Source of the DNA: Timaviella obliquedivisa GSE-PSE-MK23-08B | GTDB taxonomy: Bacteria; Cyanobacteriota; Cyanobacteriia; Elainellales; Elainellaceae | NCBI GenBank assembly: GCA_019358855.1 | Contig: JAHHII010000009.1 | Location: 62,001-126,000 of the forward strand | Reading direction: 5' to 3' | Length of the DNA stretch: 64,000 nucleotides | Shown here: positions 7,889 to 16,895 of the stretch, one piece after another | Layout of the letters: the number at the start of each line of letters is the position of its first letter | Numbering within the stretch: position 1 is the first letter of the stretch | Notes under the pieces: generated by a model | Database searches by the model: none | Told to the model about the DNA's origin: nothing | Seen by the model: the letters and a program-made list of their open reading frames with translations, nothing else | Made by a program: the position numbers and the translations under genes

Positions 7889-9418
7889 TTACTTCAGGTA
7901 GCAGCGGGGCGTAAACTGCCCGTGCAACCCATAAGGCACATGGTGCTTCAGCTTCAGCCGCGCGACCTCGCTCAAATCTTTTCCATTCAAAATCACTAAC
8001 TCCGATCGCTCTGACTCGCCGTTGAATGCCAAAATCAACACCCAGCCATCATCTTCATTTTCAGAATTAACCGCAGCAGCCGATCGCGGCACAAAAATCG
8101 GTTCACCCGTAAAGCCGCGCGGTGCAAAGCTCCAGAGTTGGCGCGCTGCTTCGCAGATACCCCCAGAGTCGCCCGGTTGCAAGTCTATTTTCATAACTCC
8201 TTGCAATGGCGCATTTCCCGTAGAATCATGGGCGGCACCCAAGTAAGCATATCGGTAAGGACGACCCATTAGCTGGGGATGAATAACAGGGAATTCACAG
8301 CAGCGACTTTCCAAAAGCTGGCGTTCAATTTCGTTTGTCTTTAGGTTCAATTGAAAGCGCCAAAGCTGACCCGGTGATAACTCAGAAAACCGAACTTCTC
8401 GGTAGTCCTGATCTGGGTCAACGGCTGGAAAATTGGGGTAGCACACTGAGTCTACGTAAATCTTACCCTCTTGCTCAAAGGCGTTGGCATGGTGAAAGAT
8501 AAAGCCCGATTTAACTGATAAGGTTTGCACCGCTCCGGGTTGCCGACGGGGAATAACTAGCACTTGCGTCGCTTGATTGGGCTGGAACTTGAGGCATTGC
8601 GCCGCCCCCCGGAACCCTAGCAAGAAGGGAACGGGATTAAAGACCATGGGGTTTTGGAAAAAGATGCAGTAGTTGGGCGTAATGGCAAAGTCATGAATGA
8701 AGGCAAACCCTGGCACAGAATGGGCGTGCTGCCGGATAACCTGACCTGCCAGATTTAGCTCGTAAATAGTGATGCTTGTAGAAAGTCCAGGCTTGATGGA
8801 AAAATTGACGAGGCAAGGTTCGCCGTTGTCTAACTCGCAAGCCACATCAATCCGAGGGTGGGCGGCAAAGGCATCGCCTGGGTTTAGCACACCACTTAAA
8901 TTGTCGAGTCCTAATGTTTCTAAGGTGTAGGGATCAAGGCTGTGAGGCTCGGCGGCTTCCCAGAGTGCCCAGAGCTTATCGCCCCAGGGCAAAATGTTGG
9001 TATTAGCAATGTTTTTGAGGCGAAGATCAAATGTGTTGGCTAGCCAGCCTCCAGGCTTGGCAGTTCCGAAGACTCCCCGATAAAGAAATTTTCCAGCTTT
9101 TTGTTCTTCTTGATAATGCTGTGTCTGCACGTAGCGGTTGCGAAAGTGGGCACGACCGTCTTTGAAGGCGATCGCGCAAACCATGCCATCGCCATCAAAC
9201 GGGTGATGCACAGGTTGTCCGTCCATCTCCAGTAAACCAGGGCCATTCCGAAAGAGGGTTCCGCTCAGATCGGGTGGAATTTCGCCCTCAGTTTCATCAA
9301 TCCAATAGTCATATTCTTGAGGAAGCGATCGGTAGCCTTTGCGCCAGTCTTGGAGGGTATAGGAAGGGCTGTCGGAAACTTCGGTTGTGGGACGAGTGCC
9401 CAGTTGAGGAATTTGCAT
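7889..9418 (-). CDS. Carotenoid oxygenase (apocarotenoid-15,15'-oxygenase type)
   Basis: Non-haem iron dioxygenase of the RPE65/CCD family that cleaves apocarotenals to retinal-type products. The 509 residues form a seven-bladed propeller. The N-terminal signature FRNGPGLLEMDG (56-67) and HPFDGDGM (72-79) are present, and the four iron-binding histidines can be assigned to H187, H242, H309 or H310 (FHHANAF) and H499 (GLHGQF). The length matches characterised cyanobacterial enzymes. Substrate preference cannot be read from sequence. Part of the coding sequence (8141-8175) is a copy of the dispersed repeat described separately. Confidence 0.93.
   Translation of the reverse strand: MQIPQLGTRPTTEVSDSPSYTLQDWRKGYRSLPQEYDYWIDETEGEIPPDLSGTLFRNGPGLLEMDGQPVHHPFDGDGMVCAIAFKDGRAHFRNRYVQTQHYQEEQKAGKFLYRGVFGTAKPGGWLANTFDLRLKNIANTNILPWGDKLWALWEAAEPHSLDPYTLETLGLDNLSGVLNPGDAFAAHPRIDVACELDNGEPCLVNFSIKPGLSTSITIYELNLAGQVIRQHAHSVPGFAFIHDFAITPNYCIFFQNPMVFNPVPFLLGFRGAAQCLKFQPNQATQVLVIPRRQPGAVQTLSVKSGFIFHHANAFEQEGKIYVDSVCYPNFPAVDPDQDYREVRFSELSPGQLWRFQLNLKTNEIERQLLESRCCEFPVIHPQLMGRPYRYAYLGAAHDSTGNAPLQGVMKIDLQPGDSGGICEAARQLWSFAPRGFTGEPIFVPRSAAAVNSENEDDGWVLILAFNGESERSELVILNGKDLSEVARLKLKHHVPYGLHGQFTPRCYLK
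8141..8175. repeat. Dispersed 33-36 bp repeat, copy 1 (inside carotenoid oxygenase)
   Basis: It begins GCGCGCTGCTTCGCAGATAC, identical over its first 20 bases to copy 2 at 37085, and continues with CCCCAGAGTCGCC, a diverged version of the CCGCAAGGGTCGCC half. In the oxygenase it encodes part of a surface-like stretch near GDSGGICEAARQ. Confidence 0.6.
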
Positions 9419-9464
9419 AGTGGGCGATCGTACTTTTTAGATTCAGAGCTTTTTAGATTCAGAG

Positions 9465-10694
9465 CTAGGCGCTCCGGTCAATAAATCCCGGAACATCTAC
9501 CAGTATTATTTGAACAATTTGAATAAAAAAGCTAACCTTAACTAGTTGCTCGTTGATATCGTTGTACTCGGCTATAAACTCCTTGGCGGTCCATGTTTCT
9601 GATAAGGAACTGACTCGGTAGGCAAAGATGGCGTGTCGAGATTCAAGGCAACTGGTTTGAACTTCATTAGCCAGATCTCTAAGTACCTCAGTTTGGGCGA
9701 TCGCAGAGCGATCGAGAGGGTTACGTCTCAACAGACTCACTCGCTCCTCACTCACTTTTCTTCTAAGATTCTCTGCCCATTCCCCTAACCGATTAACCGA
9801 ATGCTCTAAGTCAGCAATCCGATTTTCAATATCGCTTTGGGTAAAGCTCACTTCACTCGAAGAGTTTTCCGAAAAAATTGCCCCTCTTAACTCTAAAGCC
9901 GTCTGTAAAGATTCAGAGAGACCTTGGCATTCCATGAACACAGATCCCACTATTAAGGCATTCTCAAATTGAGTGCTGTGTAACTGAGTACGACTAAAGT
10001 CAGTGGCACTAAAGTTGGCATTACGCAAATCTGCACCCTGCATTTGTGCTCCATTGAGATCGCAGCCATCCCCATGAACTCGTTGAAGGGAAGCATGGCT
10101 CAGATTGACTTCAGTCAGGTTGGCATTCCCTAAATCTGCCCCGTCTAACTTGGCTTGGGTAAAGTTGGCTCCGCGCGCGTAAGCACCTCTCATATCAGCG
10201 CAACGTAAATTGGTATCTGCAAGATTTGCTCCACTTAATTGAGCACCCCTTAAATCAACCCGTCCAAGATGCGCGTGACACAACTTTGCACCGGTTAGGT
10301 TAGCACCGCGTAAATCCGCTCCTTCTAGGTACGCAGACTCCAGCTCAGCGTCATTCAATTTGGCAATACGAATGCTAGCGTTCGTTAGCTTGGCACGATT
10401 GAGCCTTGCCCCAATCAAAATGGTTCCTCGAAGGCTGGCTCTATCCAACCTGGCATCAGTGAGGTTAGCCTGACTTAAATTCGCTCTGTTGAGGGAAGCG
10501 CCTCGCAGATCTGCCCCACTCAAGTCTGCGCCACTGAGGTTGTAGCCACTCAGATCACCACCCATGAAGCTTATCCGTCTGAGATCGGCATTCACTAAGT
10601 CTTCGGAGGGATCTAACCCTGCAGCAATGACTAACTCGTTCAGATGATTAGCTTCTGAAACAAGTTGCACAAAGCGCTGAATCTTTTCGCACAT
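9465..10694 (-). CDS. Pentapeptide-repeat protein with C-terminal helical domain
   Basis: The 409-residue protein has a short N-terminal segment, then roughly 45 tandem A(D/N)LXX pentapeptides (about 33-265; for example ADLSGADLRGASLNRANL), expected to form a right-handed quadrilateral beta helix. The last 140 residues are different: charged helices, probably a coiled coil (IADLEHSVNRLGEWAENLRR), and a hydrophobic end. No signal peptide is present, so it should be cytosolic. Pentapeptide proteins often act as scaffolds or DNA mimics; no specific role is supported here. It lies 46 bases upstream of the carotenoid oxygenase gene on the same strand. Confidence 0.88.
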   Translation of the reverse strand: MCEKIQRFVQLVSEANHLNELVIAAGLDPSEDLVNADLRRISFMGGDLSGYNLSGADLSGADLRGASLNRANLSQANLTDARLDRASLRGTILIGARLNRAKLTNASIRIAKLNDAELESAYLEGADLRGANLTGAKLCHAHLGRVDLRGAQLSGANLADTNLRCADMRGAYARGANFTQAKLDGADLGNANLTEVNLSHASLQRVHGDGCDLNGAQMQGADLRNANFSATDFSRTQLHSTQFENALIVGSVFMECQGLSESLQTALELRGAIFSENSSSEVSFTQSDIENRIADLEHSVNRLGEWAENLRRKVSEERVSLLRRNPLDRSAIAQTEVLRDLANEVQTSCLESRHAIFAYRVSSLSETWTAKEFIAEYNDINEQLVKVSFFIQIVQIILVDVPGFIDRSA

Positions 10695-11063
10695 ATCTTT
10701 TTGTTAGAAGTCACCCCAGATTTAAGTATTTTAATCAGGCAATTGGGAAGCTAGCGGCAAGATTTTAGAGGATAAGGGCATGAAATTGTCAATTCTTTAC
10801 TTAAGTTGCTTTGATCGCCCATAATCACATGACTTTGGTCAAAAGTCAAAGCCTCAAGGGTTGAAAAATTGAATGAAGCAACAAGCAGATTACGTGCTTT
10901 TAACTCATTTATTACGCAAAATTTTATCTGTTTTTATTTAATTTATGAGGTTGACATACACAAAAAATGTGTGTAACGTAGATACTACTGAAGCTAAACT
11001 AAAGCCAAACAGACTTATAGCTTCCGTAAAAACACCGTAATTCAAGTTTAGGAGGTTCCTGCC
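10695..11063. other. Divergent intergenic region with a strong promoter candidate
   Basis: This AT-rich spacer separates the pentapeptide gene from the NfeD-like gene. Apart from the promoter/palindrome at 10951-10979 and the AGGAGG site for the plus-strand gene (11051-11056), I see nothing recognisable. Confidence 0.5.
10951..10979 (+). promoter_or_regulatory. Promoter candidate with embedded palindrome
   Basis: TTGACA (10951-10956), a 17-base spacer and TAACGT (10974-10979) form a sigma-70-type promoter about 85 bases before the NfeD-like start codon. The spacer carries TACACA (10957-10962) and its inverse TGTGTA (10970-10975), overlapping the -10 box, which could be a repressor operator. 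The regulator is unknown. Confidence 0.5.
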
Positions 11064-11366
11064 ATGCAAACTAAAGCCTTCCGAGGGGTTACGAGAGCAC
11101 TGATGCAAATTTTACCTACGGGACAGGAGGGAGACCAGCGTGATGTTCAGGCTGTTGTCTTTGAGCTTATTCCTGCCAACTGCACAGGCTATATCAAATT
11201 TCAAGGCACTTTGTGGCGTGCACGGTGTTCTCAGTCAATTAGTCTTGAGCCTGGGATGCTGGTGCGAGTGCTCGATCGCAAGAATCTCACGCTTGTCGTG
11301 GAACCGTCTCGTTCTGTTTCGTCTTTCAAGTTCACTGCTCAGCCCAGACCTTATGTTGATAGTTAA
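11064..11366 (+). CDS. Small NfeD-like OB-fold protein
   Basis: A 100-residue protein whose second half (about residues 50-88: GYIKFQGTLWRARC, then LEPGMLVRVLDRKNLTLVVEP) matches the OB-fold C-terminal domain of NfeD proteins. The N-terminal protease and membrane parts of full NfeD are missing. AGGAGG lies seven bases before the ATG. Stand-alone NfeD OB domains usually partner stomatin-like proteins, but no such gene is near. A strong hairpin follows at 11432-11473. Confidence 0.75.
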   Translation: MQTKAFRGVTRALMQILPTGQEGDQRDVQAVVFELIPANCTGYIKFQGTLWRARCSQSISLEPGMLVRVLDRKNLTLVVEPSRSVSSFKFTAQPRPYVDS

Positions 11367-11730
11367 CAAATAATGGTTAGCAAAGATTTTCAAAATAGAA
11401 GCTTCTAATTCTGGCAATCTCAGCTAATAAGCCTTTGCCCCACACCCCAAAATTTGAGGTGTGGGGCAAAAGGTCTGATCTAGCTAGGCTTCAATCGATC
11501 GAGAACTTAATCTTTGTGTGTTAATTAGAAAAAGCTTTGTTGGGATATGCACAAATTGTATATAAAAAGGGCATAATCGATATACATAAGGTGCTCTAGC
11601 TGACAGCAATGTATCCAATTGGGATGGCAATCTATCTAGGGTGAATCTTTATGGCTGTTCATTTTGTAAATTAGCTGCCCCAGCGAATCTGTGCATCGGG
11701 TGGTGTTGAACTCAAGGAGTGTCATGTCTG
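11367..11730. other. Intergenic region before the orphan RHH gene
   Basis: It holds the hairpin at 11432-11473 and an AT-rich stretch (about 11550-11600, with ATGTATATCGAT-like dyads) that probably contains the promoter of the ribbon-helix-helix gene. No other feature is recognised. Confidence 0.4.
11432..11473. terminator. Strong hairpin, probable terminator
   Basis: CCTTTGCCCCACACC pairs with GGTGTGGGGCAAAAGG across an 11-base AT-rich loop, giving a stem of about 15 bp. It lies 65 bases after the NfeD-like stop. No long T run follows, so processing or transcript stabilisation are alternatives to termination. Confidence 0.6.
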
Positions 11731-11964
11731 ATGTCTAGTCCGCAAATTCCTAAATCCAAGAAACGTCTTAATCTTGACCTGACTCCTGAAGCCTATGAGT
11801 TGCTTCAGAAGTTATCCGACGAATCTGGAAAGAATATGGCAGAGGTGCTTCGTACAGGGTTAGCTCTGTACGGAATAGCTCAAGGAGAAAAGGATAAAGG
11901 TCATAGTTTAGCAATTGTCGAGACGGAAACAAATAAAGTAGTGACTAGAATTGTCACTACATAA
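11731..11964 (+). CDS. Orphan ribbon-helix-helix (CopG-like) protein
   Basis: A 77-residue protein with the CopG/MetJ pattern: a basic strand KKRLNLDLTPEAYELLQKL followed by two helices (SGKNMAEVLRTGLALYGIA). Such proteins are DNA-binding dimers, usually antitoxins or autoregulators. I chose the ATG at 11731; AAGGAG (11714-11719) precedes it by 11 bases, and an in-frame GTG at 11719 would overlap that site. No toxin gene follows, so a solitary regulator is more likely. Confidence 0.75.
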   Translation: MSSPQIPKSKKRLNLDLTPEAYELLQKLSDESGKNMAEVLRTGLALYGIAQGEKDKGHSLAIVETETNKVVTRIVTT

Positions 11965-12009
11965 ATTTTGTCCCTAGTCTTGAACTTAGTCTATGGAGCT
12001 CACATGTCT

Positions 12010-12052
12010 GCCGATCGCTTTCAGAACTTTGATTATTCTTCAGGCGATCGGC
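12010..12052 (+). terminator. Hairpin after the RHH gene
   Basis: GCCGATCGC (12010-12018) pairs exactly with GCGATCGGC (12044-12052) around a 25-base loop, followed by GTTTGTCC. It lies between convergent genes and could end the RHH transcript. The arms are HIP1 variants, so a chance pairing of two HIP1 sites cannot be excluded. Confidence 0.45.
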
Positions 12053-12118
12053 GTTTGTCCTCCTAGTTGCCTGCCTAAATCTGTGAAGAAGCTGTGAAGA
12101 AATCAATGATGTTCATCC

Positions 12119-13510
12119 CTACACTTCCGTCACCAGTTCCTTCTCAGCCGTCACCAGCTTTGTTTCTAAAATAGGGATAGAAGCCTGAGGCAACGCTCCG
12201 TCGTTCTGTGCTTCATCGGCACCAGGTAACCACCCAATCAAGGGCAACGGTAACAGGGTTGTTAGATTAGTAATCACCACTACTATCCAAAGATTCGTGA
12301 AGTTTGTCTCATCCACACCCAGCCAATGCATCAGCAATGCACCTGACTCATAGGACAAAAATCCTGCCAGATTATAAATTGACATTAATAACGCAAACAA
12401 CGTTGCTTCTACACCAGGCGGACAAAGCCGAGCCGCCAGAACTAACACAGGCATGAACGCGATTTGCCCCATAACTGTCAAAATCAAGCTATCGCCCAGA
12501 CTAAACCACTGGTCGTCAATACCGATCGCCCGGTTAGCATGAGTAACCAATAACAGTGTCGTCATGCCTAACACTGCTGAGATAATCGTACTCCAACCAA
12601 AAATAACGCGGAAGGGTACAGCTTTGAGAAAGCGCTGGAACACCCAAATTCCTAGCAAAGCAGCAACACTAGTAACCAGCCGAATTCGACCTAAAAACTC
12701 TGGCTGAAAGCCAAGTTCGTTGGTAGAGAAGAAGAAGAAAGCAGAGTCGGCAGTGGGGGTTGCTTGCCATAGAAACATGAATGCAGTGGGCATCCAAATA
12801 GACTTTTGGGTAATGGCTCCGCGCAGTTGCTTCACCTGATGTTTAATTGCCGACCAATCGTAAGGTTCAGTAACTTTTGCCTCGACAATGAGCCAGGCGA
12901 TCAGCGAAACAATTAAGGGAAAGGTCGCTGTAATTTCAAAGACGACCTGGCTAGTGAAGTGCTGGAGCAGGAACCCGCTAAAGTAGGCAGTTGTCAATCC
13001 CCCGATCGCCGAGGCACCCCAAGTTAGGGACTGAAGCGAGCCAGCGTCCCGAACAGATTCAGAGCGAGCCCGTTCGACTACTAAAGAATCTACAATGACA
13101 TCGCTAACAGCGACAGATAAAGAGCTAAGAGCGATCGCCAAAGTAGCAGCCCAAGCCGTATGCACGACTGTTGCCATCATGAGCCAGGCAGCAGTGCCCA
13201 GTAAACCTGACAAAATTAAGTAAGGACGACGACGGTAGCCGAAAATGGGTAGACCATCAGATATGAAACCAAACAGGGGTTTCACCATCCAAGGCAAAGC
13301 CGCAATGCCCATCAAGGCAGATACCTCTGCCGGACTCAGGTGCAACTCATCTTTTAGAAAGAAGCTGACCGCCAAACGTGCCAAGCCCAAAATTCCTTGA
13401 ACAAAATAAACCATTAGAATGGCAATCAGTTCTGGGTTGGGTTCATTTCCGAAGAAAACTTTTTCCGTTAGAAACGTTTTGAACTTTGAGCCTGAGGAAG
13501 TGATAGCCAT
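12119..13510 (-). CDS. Folate/biopterin transporter (BT1/FBT family, MFS)
   Basis: A 463-residue integral membrane protein with about twelve helices. The first loop region reads LPWMVKPLFGFISDGLPIFGYRRRPYL, the signature of the BT1 branch shared with Leishmania folate/biopterin transporters and their cyanobacterial and plastid relatives. A soluble tail of about 35 residues follows the last helix. The substrate is presumably folate or a pterin, but FBT members vary. It is monocistronic, with the stop codon right at 12119. Confidence 0.9.
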   Translation of the reverse strand: MAITSSGSKFKTFLTEKVFFGNEPNPELIAILMVYFVQGILGLARLAVSFFLKDELHLSPAEVSALMGIAALPWMVKPLFGFISDGLPIFGYRRRPYLILSGLLGTAAWLMMATVVHTAWAATLAIALSSLSVAVSDVIVDSLVVERARSESVRDAGSLQSLTWGASAIGGLTTAYFSGFLLQHFTSQVVFEITATFPLIVSLIAWLIVEAKVTEPYDWSAIKHQVKQLRGAITQKSIWMPTAFMFLWQATPTADSAFFFFSTNELGFQPEFLGRIRLVTSVAALLGIWVFQRFLKAVPFRVIFGWSTIISAVLGMTTLLLVTHANRAIGIDDQWFSLGDSLILTVMGQIAFMPVLVLAARLCPPGVEATLFALLMSIYNLAGFLSYESGALLMHWLGVDETNFTNLWIVVVITNLTTLLPLPLIGWLPGADEAQNDGALPQASIPILETKLVTAEKELVTEV

Positions 13511-13581
13511 TCGGGTTTAATTCATTAAGAAATATCAAGTTCTTAACATGATAACTCCCTGAGTCTTTCTGTCGAGAGCCC

Positions 13582-14787
13582 TTATGCAATTAAGATGTCT
13601 GTGTTTGCTAAATTCGTCACGTTTATCAAATTAGCGAGAGCGCCGTTACCGTCAGCAGTACCAAAGCCAGCAGTAGCACCGTTAGGGTTATAGTACAGAT
13701 TGCCAGAGCTTCTGCTGAAAACGATGCGAGCAGCACTGGTAGAGGCTTGACCATCATTGGCAACTGTTTGAAATTCTGTAGCACCCAGTAGCGTGCCGCT
13801 AGGGCTGCTGATTCCAAAGGTTTGACGGGAGAGGACAATTAAATCGGTGCCCCGTACAAAGTCAGTAATGGTATCTGTGCCTGTTTCAGGCGTAGACGAT
13901 TGTCCTCCATAGGTAAAGCGATCAGAGTCAGCGCCGCCAGTCAGTATGTCGTTGCCATTACCACCAATCAGTTCATCTGCACCTGCACCCCCGTTGAGGA
14001 TATTATTGCTGGCATTGCCAATCAGTTGGTTTGCCAGTTCATTGCCTGTGCCAGAAGTGGCGATGCCAGTTAGCATCAGGTTTTCAAAATTTGCTCCCAA
14101 AGTGAAGTCTACAGATGCCTCTACCGTATCTATTCCTTGGCTAGCAGACTCAATGAGAGTATCGCCCTGGTTATCAACGATGTAGCGATCGTTCCCTAAT
14201 CCGCCACTCATAATGTCGCCATCTAAACCGCCATCCAGCGTATCATCGCCTGCCCCTCCAAAAAGGCGATCGCCCCCTGATAACCCCCGCAAGAGATTAT
14301 TCGCCCCGTTCCCTGTGAGGGTGTTATTGAACCGATTGCCTGTGGCATTGAGGATATCGGTGCCAGTTAGGGTCAGGTTTTCTAGATTAGCAGTGAGCTT
14401 GTAGCTGACAGAAGATTGAACCGTATCAATGCCCTGGTCACGGCGTTCGCGGATCACATCGCCTACATTGTCCACAACATAAGTATCATCGCCCAAACCG
14501 CCAACCAACTGATCTGCACCCTTACCCCCGTCTAATAAATCATTGCCCTCGCCGCCCCTCAGTAGGTCACTGCCCTCGCCACCGCTGAGGGTGTCGTCGC
14601 CCTTGCCACCATCGATAACATCATTGCCAAACCCGCCCTTCACCAGGTCAACGCCATCGCCACCGTCCAGGCGATCGTTACCCGACAACCCCAATAAGCG
14701 GTCATCACCGACTAGTCCCAAAATCTCGTCATCGCCTACCGTGCCCCTTAAAATGTCGTTACCAACTGTGCCCCGAATCTTAGCCAT
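13582..14787 (-). CDS. RTX/hemolysin-type calcium-binding repeat protein
   Basis: A 401-residue protein made of glycine- and aspartate-rich nonapeptides (GGxGxDxLx), for example GGEGSDLLRGGEGNDLLDGG near 70-90 and NILNGGAGADELIGGNGND near 270. They alternate with three linker blocks containing GxDTVxxSVxYxL. The repeats bind calcium and form beta rolls after type I secretion. There is no N-terminal signal peptide, consistent with a C-terminal secretion signal. No catalytic domain is present, so a structural or surface role is more likely than toxin activity. AGGAGG precedes the ATG by nine bases. Confidence 0.88.
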   Translation of the reverse strand: MAKIRGTVGNDILRGTVGDDEILGLVGDDRLLGLSGNDRLDGGDGVDLVKGGFGNDVIDGGKGDDTLSGGEGSDLLRGGEGNDLLDGGKGADQLVGGLGDDTYVVDNVGDVIRERRDQGIDTVQSSVSYKLTANLENLTLTGTDILNATGNRFNNTLTGNGANNLLRGLSGGDRLFGGAGDDTLDGGLDGDIMSGGLGNDRYIVDNQGDTLIESASQGIDTVEASVDFTLGANFENLMLTGIATSGTGNELANQLIGNASNNILNGGAGADELIGGNGNDILTGGADSDRFTYGGQSSTPETGTDTITDFVRGTDLIVLSRQTFGISSPSGTLLGATEFQTVANDGQASTSAARIVFSRSSGNLYYNPNGATAGFGTADGNGALANLINVTNLANTDILIA

Positions 14788-14961
14788 GGGTAGAAGCCTC
14801 CTAAAGTTCTCAATGAAGTTGCATTTTGCTGTAATAGACCCATAGACTGTAGAGAGAGACAGAAAGTTTCCATTCCCCTCTCAAATTTGGTTAATCCAGG
14901 TAGAATAGACTTCTGTAACAACATCTCAACAATTTATTGCAACTTACGGAGAGTATTAACA

Positions 14962-15243
14962 GTGGCAGTCGAGACGATTGAACAGCGTTCAACAGCTCGT
15001 AAAATAGCTCCTCGGTATAAGGTCTTGTTACACAACGACGATTTCAACTCTATGGAGTACGTGGTGCAGGTCTTGATGCAAACGGTAGCAAGCATTACCC
15101 AACCTCAAGCCGTCAGCATCATGATGGAAGCGCATACGAATGGAATTGCGCTCGTCATTACCTGTGTGCAAGAGCATGCTGAATTTTATAGCGAGACATT
15201 GAACAATAATGGGCTAATCAGTACGATCGAGCCGGACGAATAG
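14962..15243 (+). CDS. clpS: ClpS, adaptor of the Clp protease
   Basis: A 93-residue adaptor that binds N-degron substrates and delivers them to ClpC/ClpP. The signature YKVLLHNDDFNSMEYVV and the later Met/Ala-rich helix with EAHTNG are present. I chose the GTG at 14962: ACGGAG lies nine bases upstream and the family starts near here, whereas the upstream frame opens with a TTG at 14887 and adds 25 unlikely residues. The CPBP protease gene follows after nine bases, suggesting co-transcription. Confidence 0.93.
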   Translation: MAVETIEQRSTARKIAPRYKVLLHNDDFNSMEYVVQVLMQTVASITQPQAVSIMMEAHTNGIALVITCVQEHAEFYSETLNNNGLISTIEPDE

Positions 15244-15252
15244 GTTAGAAAC

Positions 15253-16125
15253 TTGAAATCTCAATTTGCGGCTTTAGCCAAGTATCCAGCACCCGTTAGA
15301 ATTCTGACGTTTTTGTTAGTGTTGGTGTTCCTATGGCTGCCTGTTGCTGCCCCGATCGCCTTAGTTGTGCGGGATGCAAATGCCCTTACCCTGCTAACGA
15401 TGCCCTTGCTTTTTGTCGAGTTCTTAGTTCTGATTCGGCTTTGGGGAAGGTGGGTACACCAAGACGCTCGAGTATTCAAAAACTATGGATTGGTCTTATC
15501 GCAGCAAAATGGTAAGGAATGTTTAATTGGGTTGGGGCTAGGATTCTTTAGCTTAATGCTGCTGTTTGCGGTGCAGGGCTGGCTGGGTTGGCTAGCGTGG
15601 CAGCCTCCGACTCACTCTCTCCTCATGCTGGTTTTAGCAGGTATTGCGGTGGGTTTAGGGACGGGTTTTGCCGAGGAGCTTGTGTTTCGCGGTTGGATGC
15701 TAGACGAACTTCAGAGGGACTTTACGCCCAGGACTGCCCTTTGGTCGAGTAGCGTCATTTTTGCAGCTTTACATTTTATTAAGCCCCTGCCTGAAGTGGT
15801 TCGGACTTCGCCCCAGTTTTTTGGATTAGTGCTGTTGGGCTTGGCACTAGTTTGGGCAAAGCAATCGACCCGAACCTTAGTCTGGTCAGTTAGCTCGTTG
15901 TGCCATCATCAGGGGCGGTTAGGGCTGCCAATTGGTCTGCATGGCGGTTTGGTATTTGGGTATTACGTCGTTAATGTAGGCAACCTGGTAGCGTATTCAG
16001 GACGAGTTCCAGAATGGGTCACAGGGTTAAACGGAAACCCTTTAGCTGGTGGGACAGGATTGATTTTTCTGGGGGCGATCGCGCTCTACATGCGTCAACG
16101 CTTCCTGCAAGCGCAAACCAGCTAA
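15253..16125 (+). CDS. CPBP (Abi) family intramembrane metalloprotease
   Basis: A 290-residue protein with about seven membrane helices and the Rce1/CPBP catalytic motifs: EELVFRG (E141, E142, R146), H174 in ALHFIKP and a later GLHGG. Members cleave prenylated or membrane substrates in eukaryotes; the roles of bacterial members are mostly unknown. The apparent start is a TTG (15253) with no clear ribosome binding site, so the true start is uncertain. It lies nine bases downstream of clpS, possibly a small proteolysis operon. Confidence 0.88.
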   Translation: MKSQFAALAKYPAPVRILTFLLVLVFLWLPVAAPIALVVRDANALTLLTMPLLFVEFLVLIRLWGRWVHQDARVFKNYGLVLSQQNGKECLIGLGLGFFSLMLLFAVQGWLGWLAWQPPTHSLLMLVLAGIAVGLGTGFAEELVFRGWMLDELQRDFTPRTALWSSSVIFAALHFIKPLPEVVRTSPQFFGLVLLGLALVWAKQSTRTLVWSVSSLCHHQGRLGLPIGLHGGLVFGYYVVNVGNLVAYSGRVPEWVTGLNGNPLAGGTGLIFLGAIALYMRQRFLQAQTS

Positions 16126-16218
16126 TTTTCCCCCTGGGAAGCTGCTTGCCCACTGGTAGAGAACCCGTTATTTCTGCTATCGTAGCCCTCATAGATTATC
16201 CTCAACCCGTGCCGACCC

Positions 16219-16803
16219 ATGGCGAACAAGATTGCTTCCAATTCCCTTCCCCCTGCGGTTCAACGAGTCTCTAGTTCATTTCGGATGGCAGGCTGGGTCA
16301 GTTTCTGGGCGCAAATTATTTTGGCAGCAATTTCGGGAGCCGTTCTAGCTTTTGCTGGATTGAGCCGGGGCGGAGCGTCGCAAACCGGAACGCCAACCAA
16401 TCCCGGCGTGGGGGGAGGCATTTTTTTTGCAGTCTGCGGTTTAGTGGCTCTCTTTATAGGTGCCTACTTTGCGTTTAGCTATACTCGCCTTGCCCGTAAG
16501 CTGAAAACCCCAGATGCTCAAGCTAGACCTAAACCCGGCGATTTAATTAGAATATTGCGCCTGGGTCTGCTAGTGAATTTGCTGGGAACACTGCTGACGC
16601 TGCTGGGCGCTCAGGCGATCGTCGGTGCCTTGCTCGTTAAATCTTTGTCACAGGTTGGCGGTATTTTCTCTGGAAATCTTTCAAAATTTGTTACGCCTTT
16701 AGATGTGTTCTTGGTTCAAGCAAACATCAATACACTCATGGCGCATTTTATAGGTGTAATTGCTACGCTTTGGCTTATTCAAGTGATGAATCGCAAAGGT
16801 TAA
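16219..16803 (+). CDS. DUF3611 family membrane protein
   Basis: A 194-residue protein with four predicted helices and the family stretch SSFRMAGWVSFWAQIILAAISG near the N-terminus, matching the cyanobacterial/plastid DUF3611 family of unknown function. The linker between helices 2 and 3 is basic (RLARKLKTPDAQARPKPGD). The gene stands alone. Confidence 0.85.
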   Translation: MANKIASNSLPPAVQRVSSSFRMAGWVSFWAQIILAAISGAVLAFAGLSRGGASQTGTPTNPGVGGGIFFAVCGLVALFIGAYFAFSYTRLARKLKTPDAQARPKPGDLIRILRLGLLVNLLGTLLTLLGAQAIVGALLVKSLSQVGGIFSGNLSKFVTPLDVFLVQANINTLMAHFIGVIATLWLIQVMNRKG

Positions 16804-16895
16804 GAATCTTCCAGGTGCTAGTCTCTGCGCTACACGGGGCAATATAGAACAGTTCTTTGGCTTCTGCGTCCTTAGCCGTTCTCCCCTGTGTTTCT

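Noticed and set aside
11719-11964. RHH gene as the antitoxin of a full toxin-antitoxin pair
   Set aside because: No toxin-like gene lies next to it on either strand; the next gene is a convergent transporter.
13582-14787. RTX toxin operon
   Set aside because: No acyltransferase or type I secretion genes adjoin and no toxic domain is visible, so only a calcium-binding repeat protein is supported.
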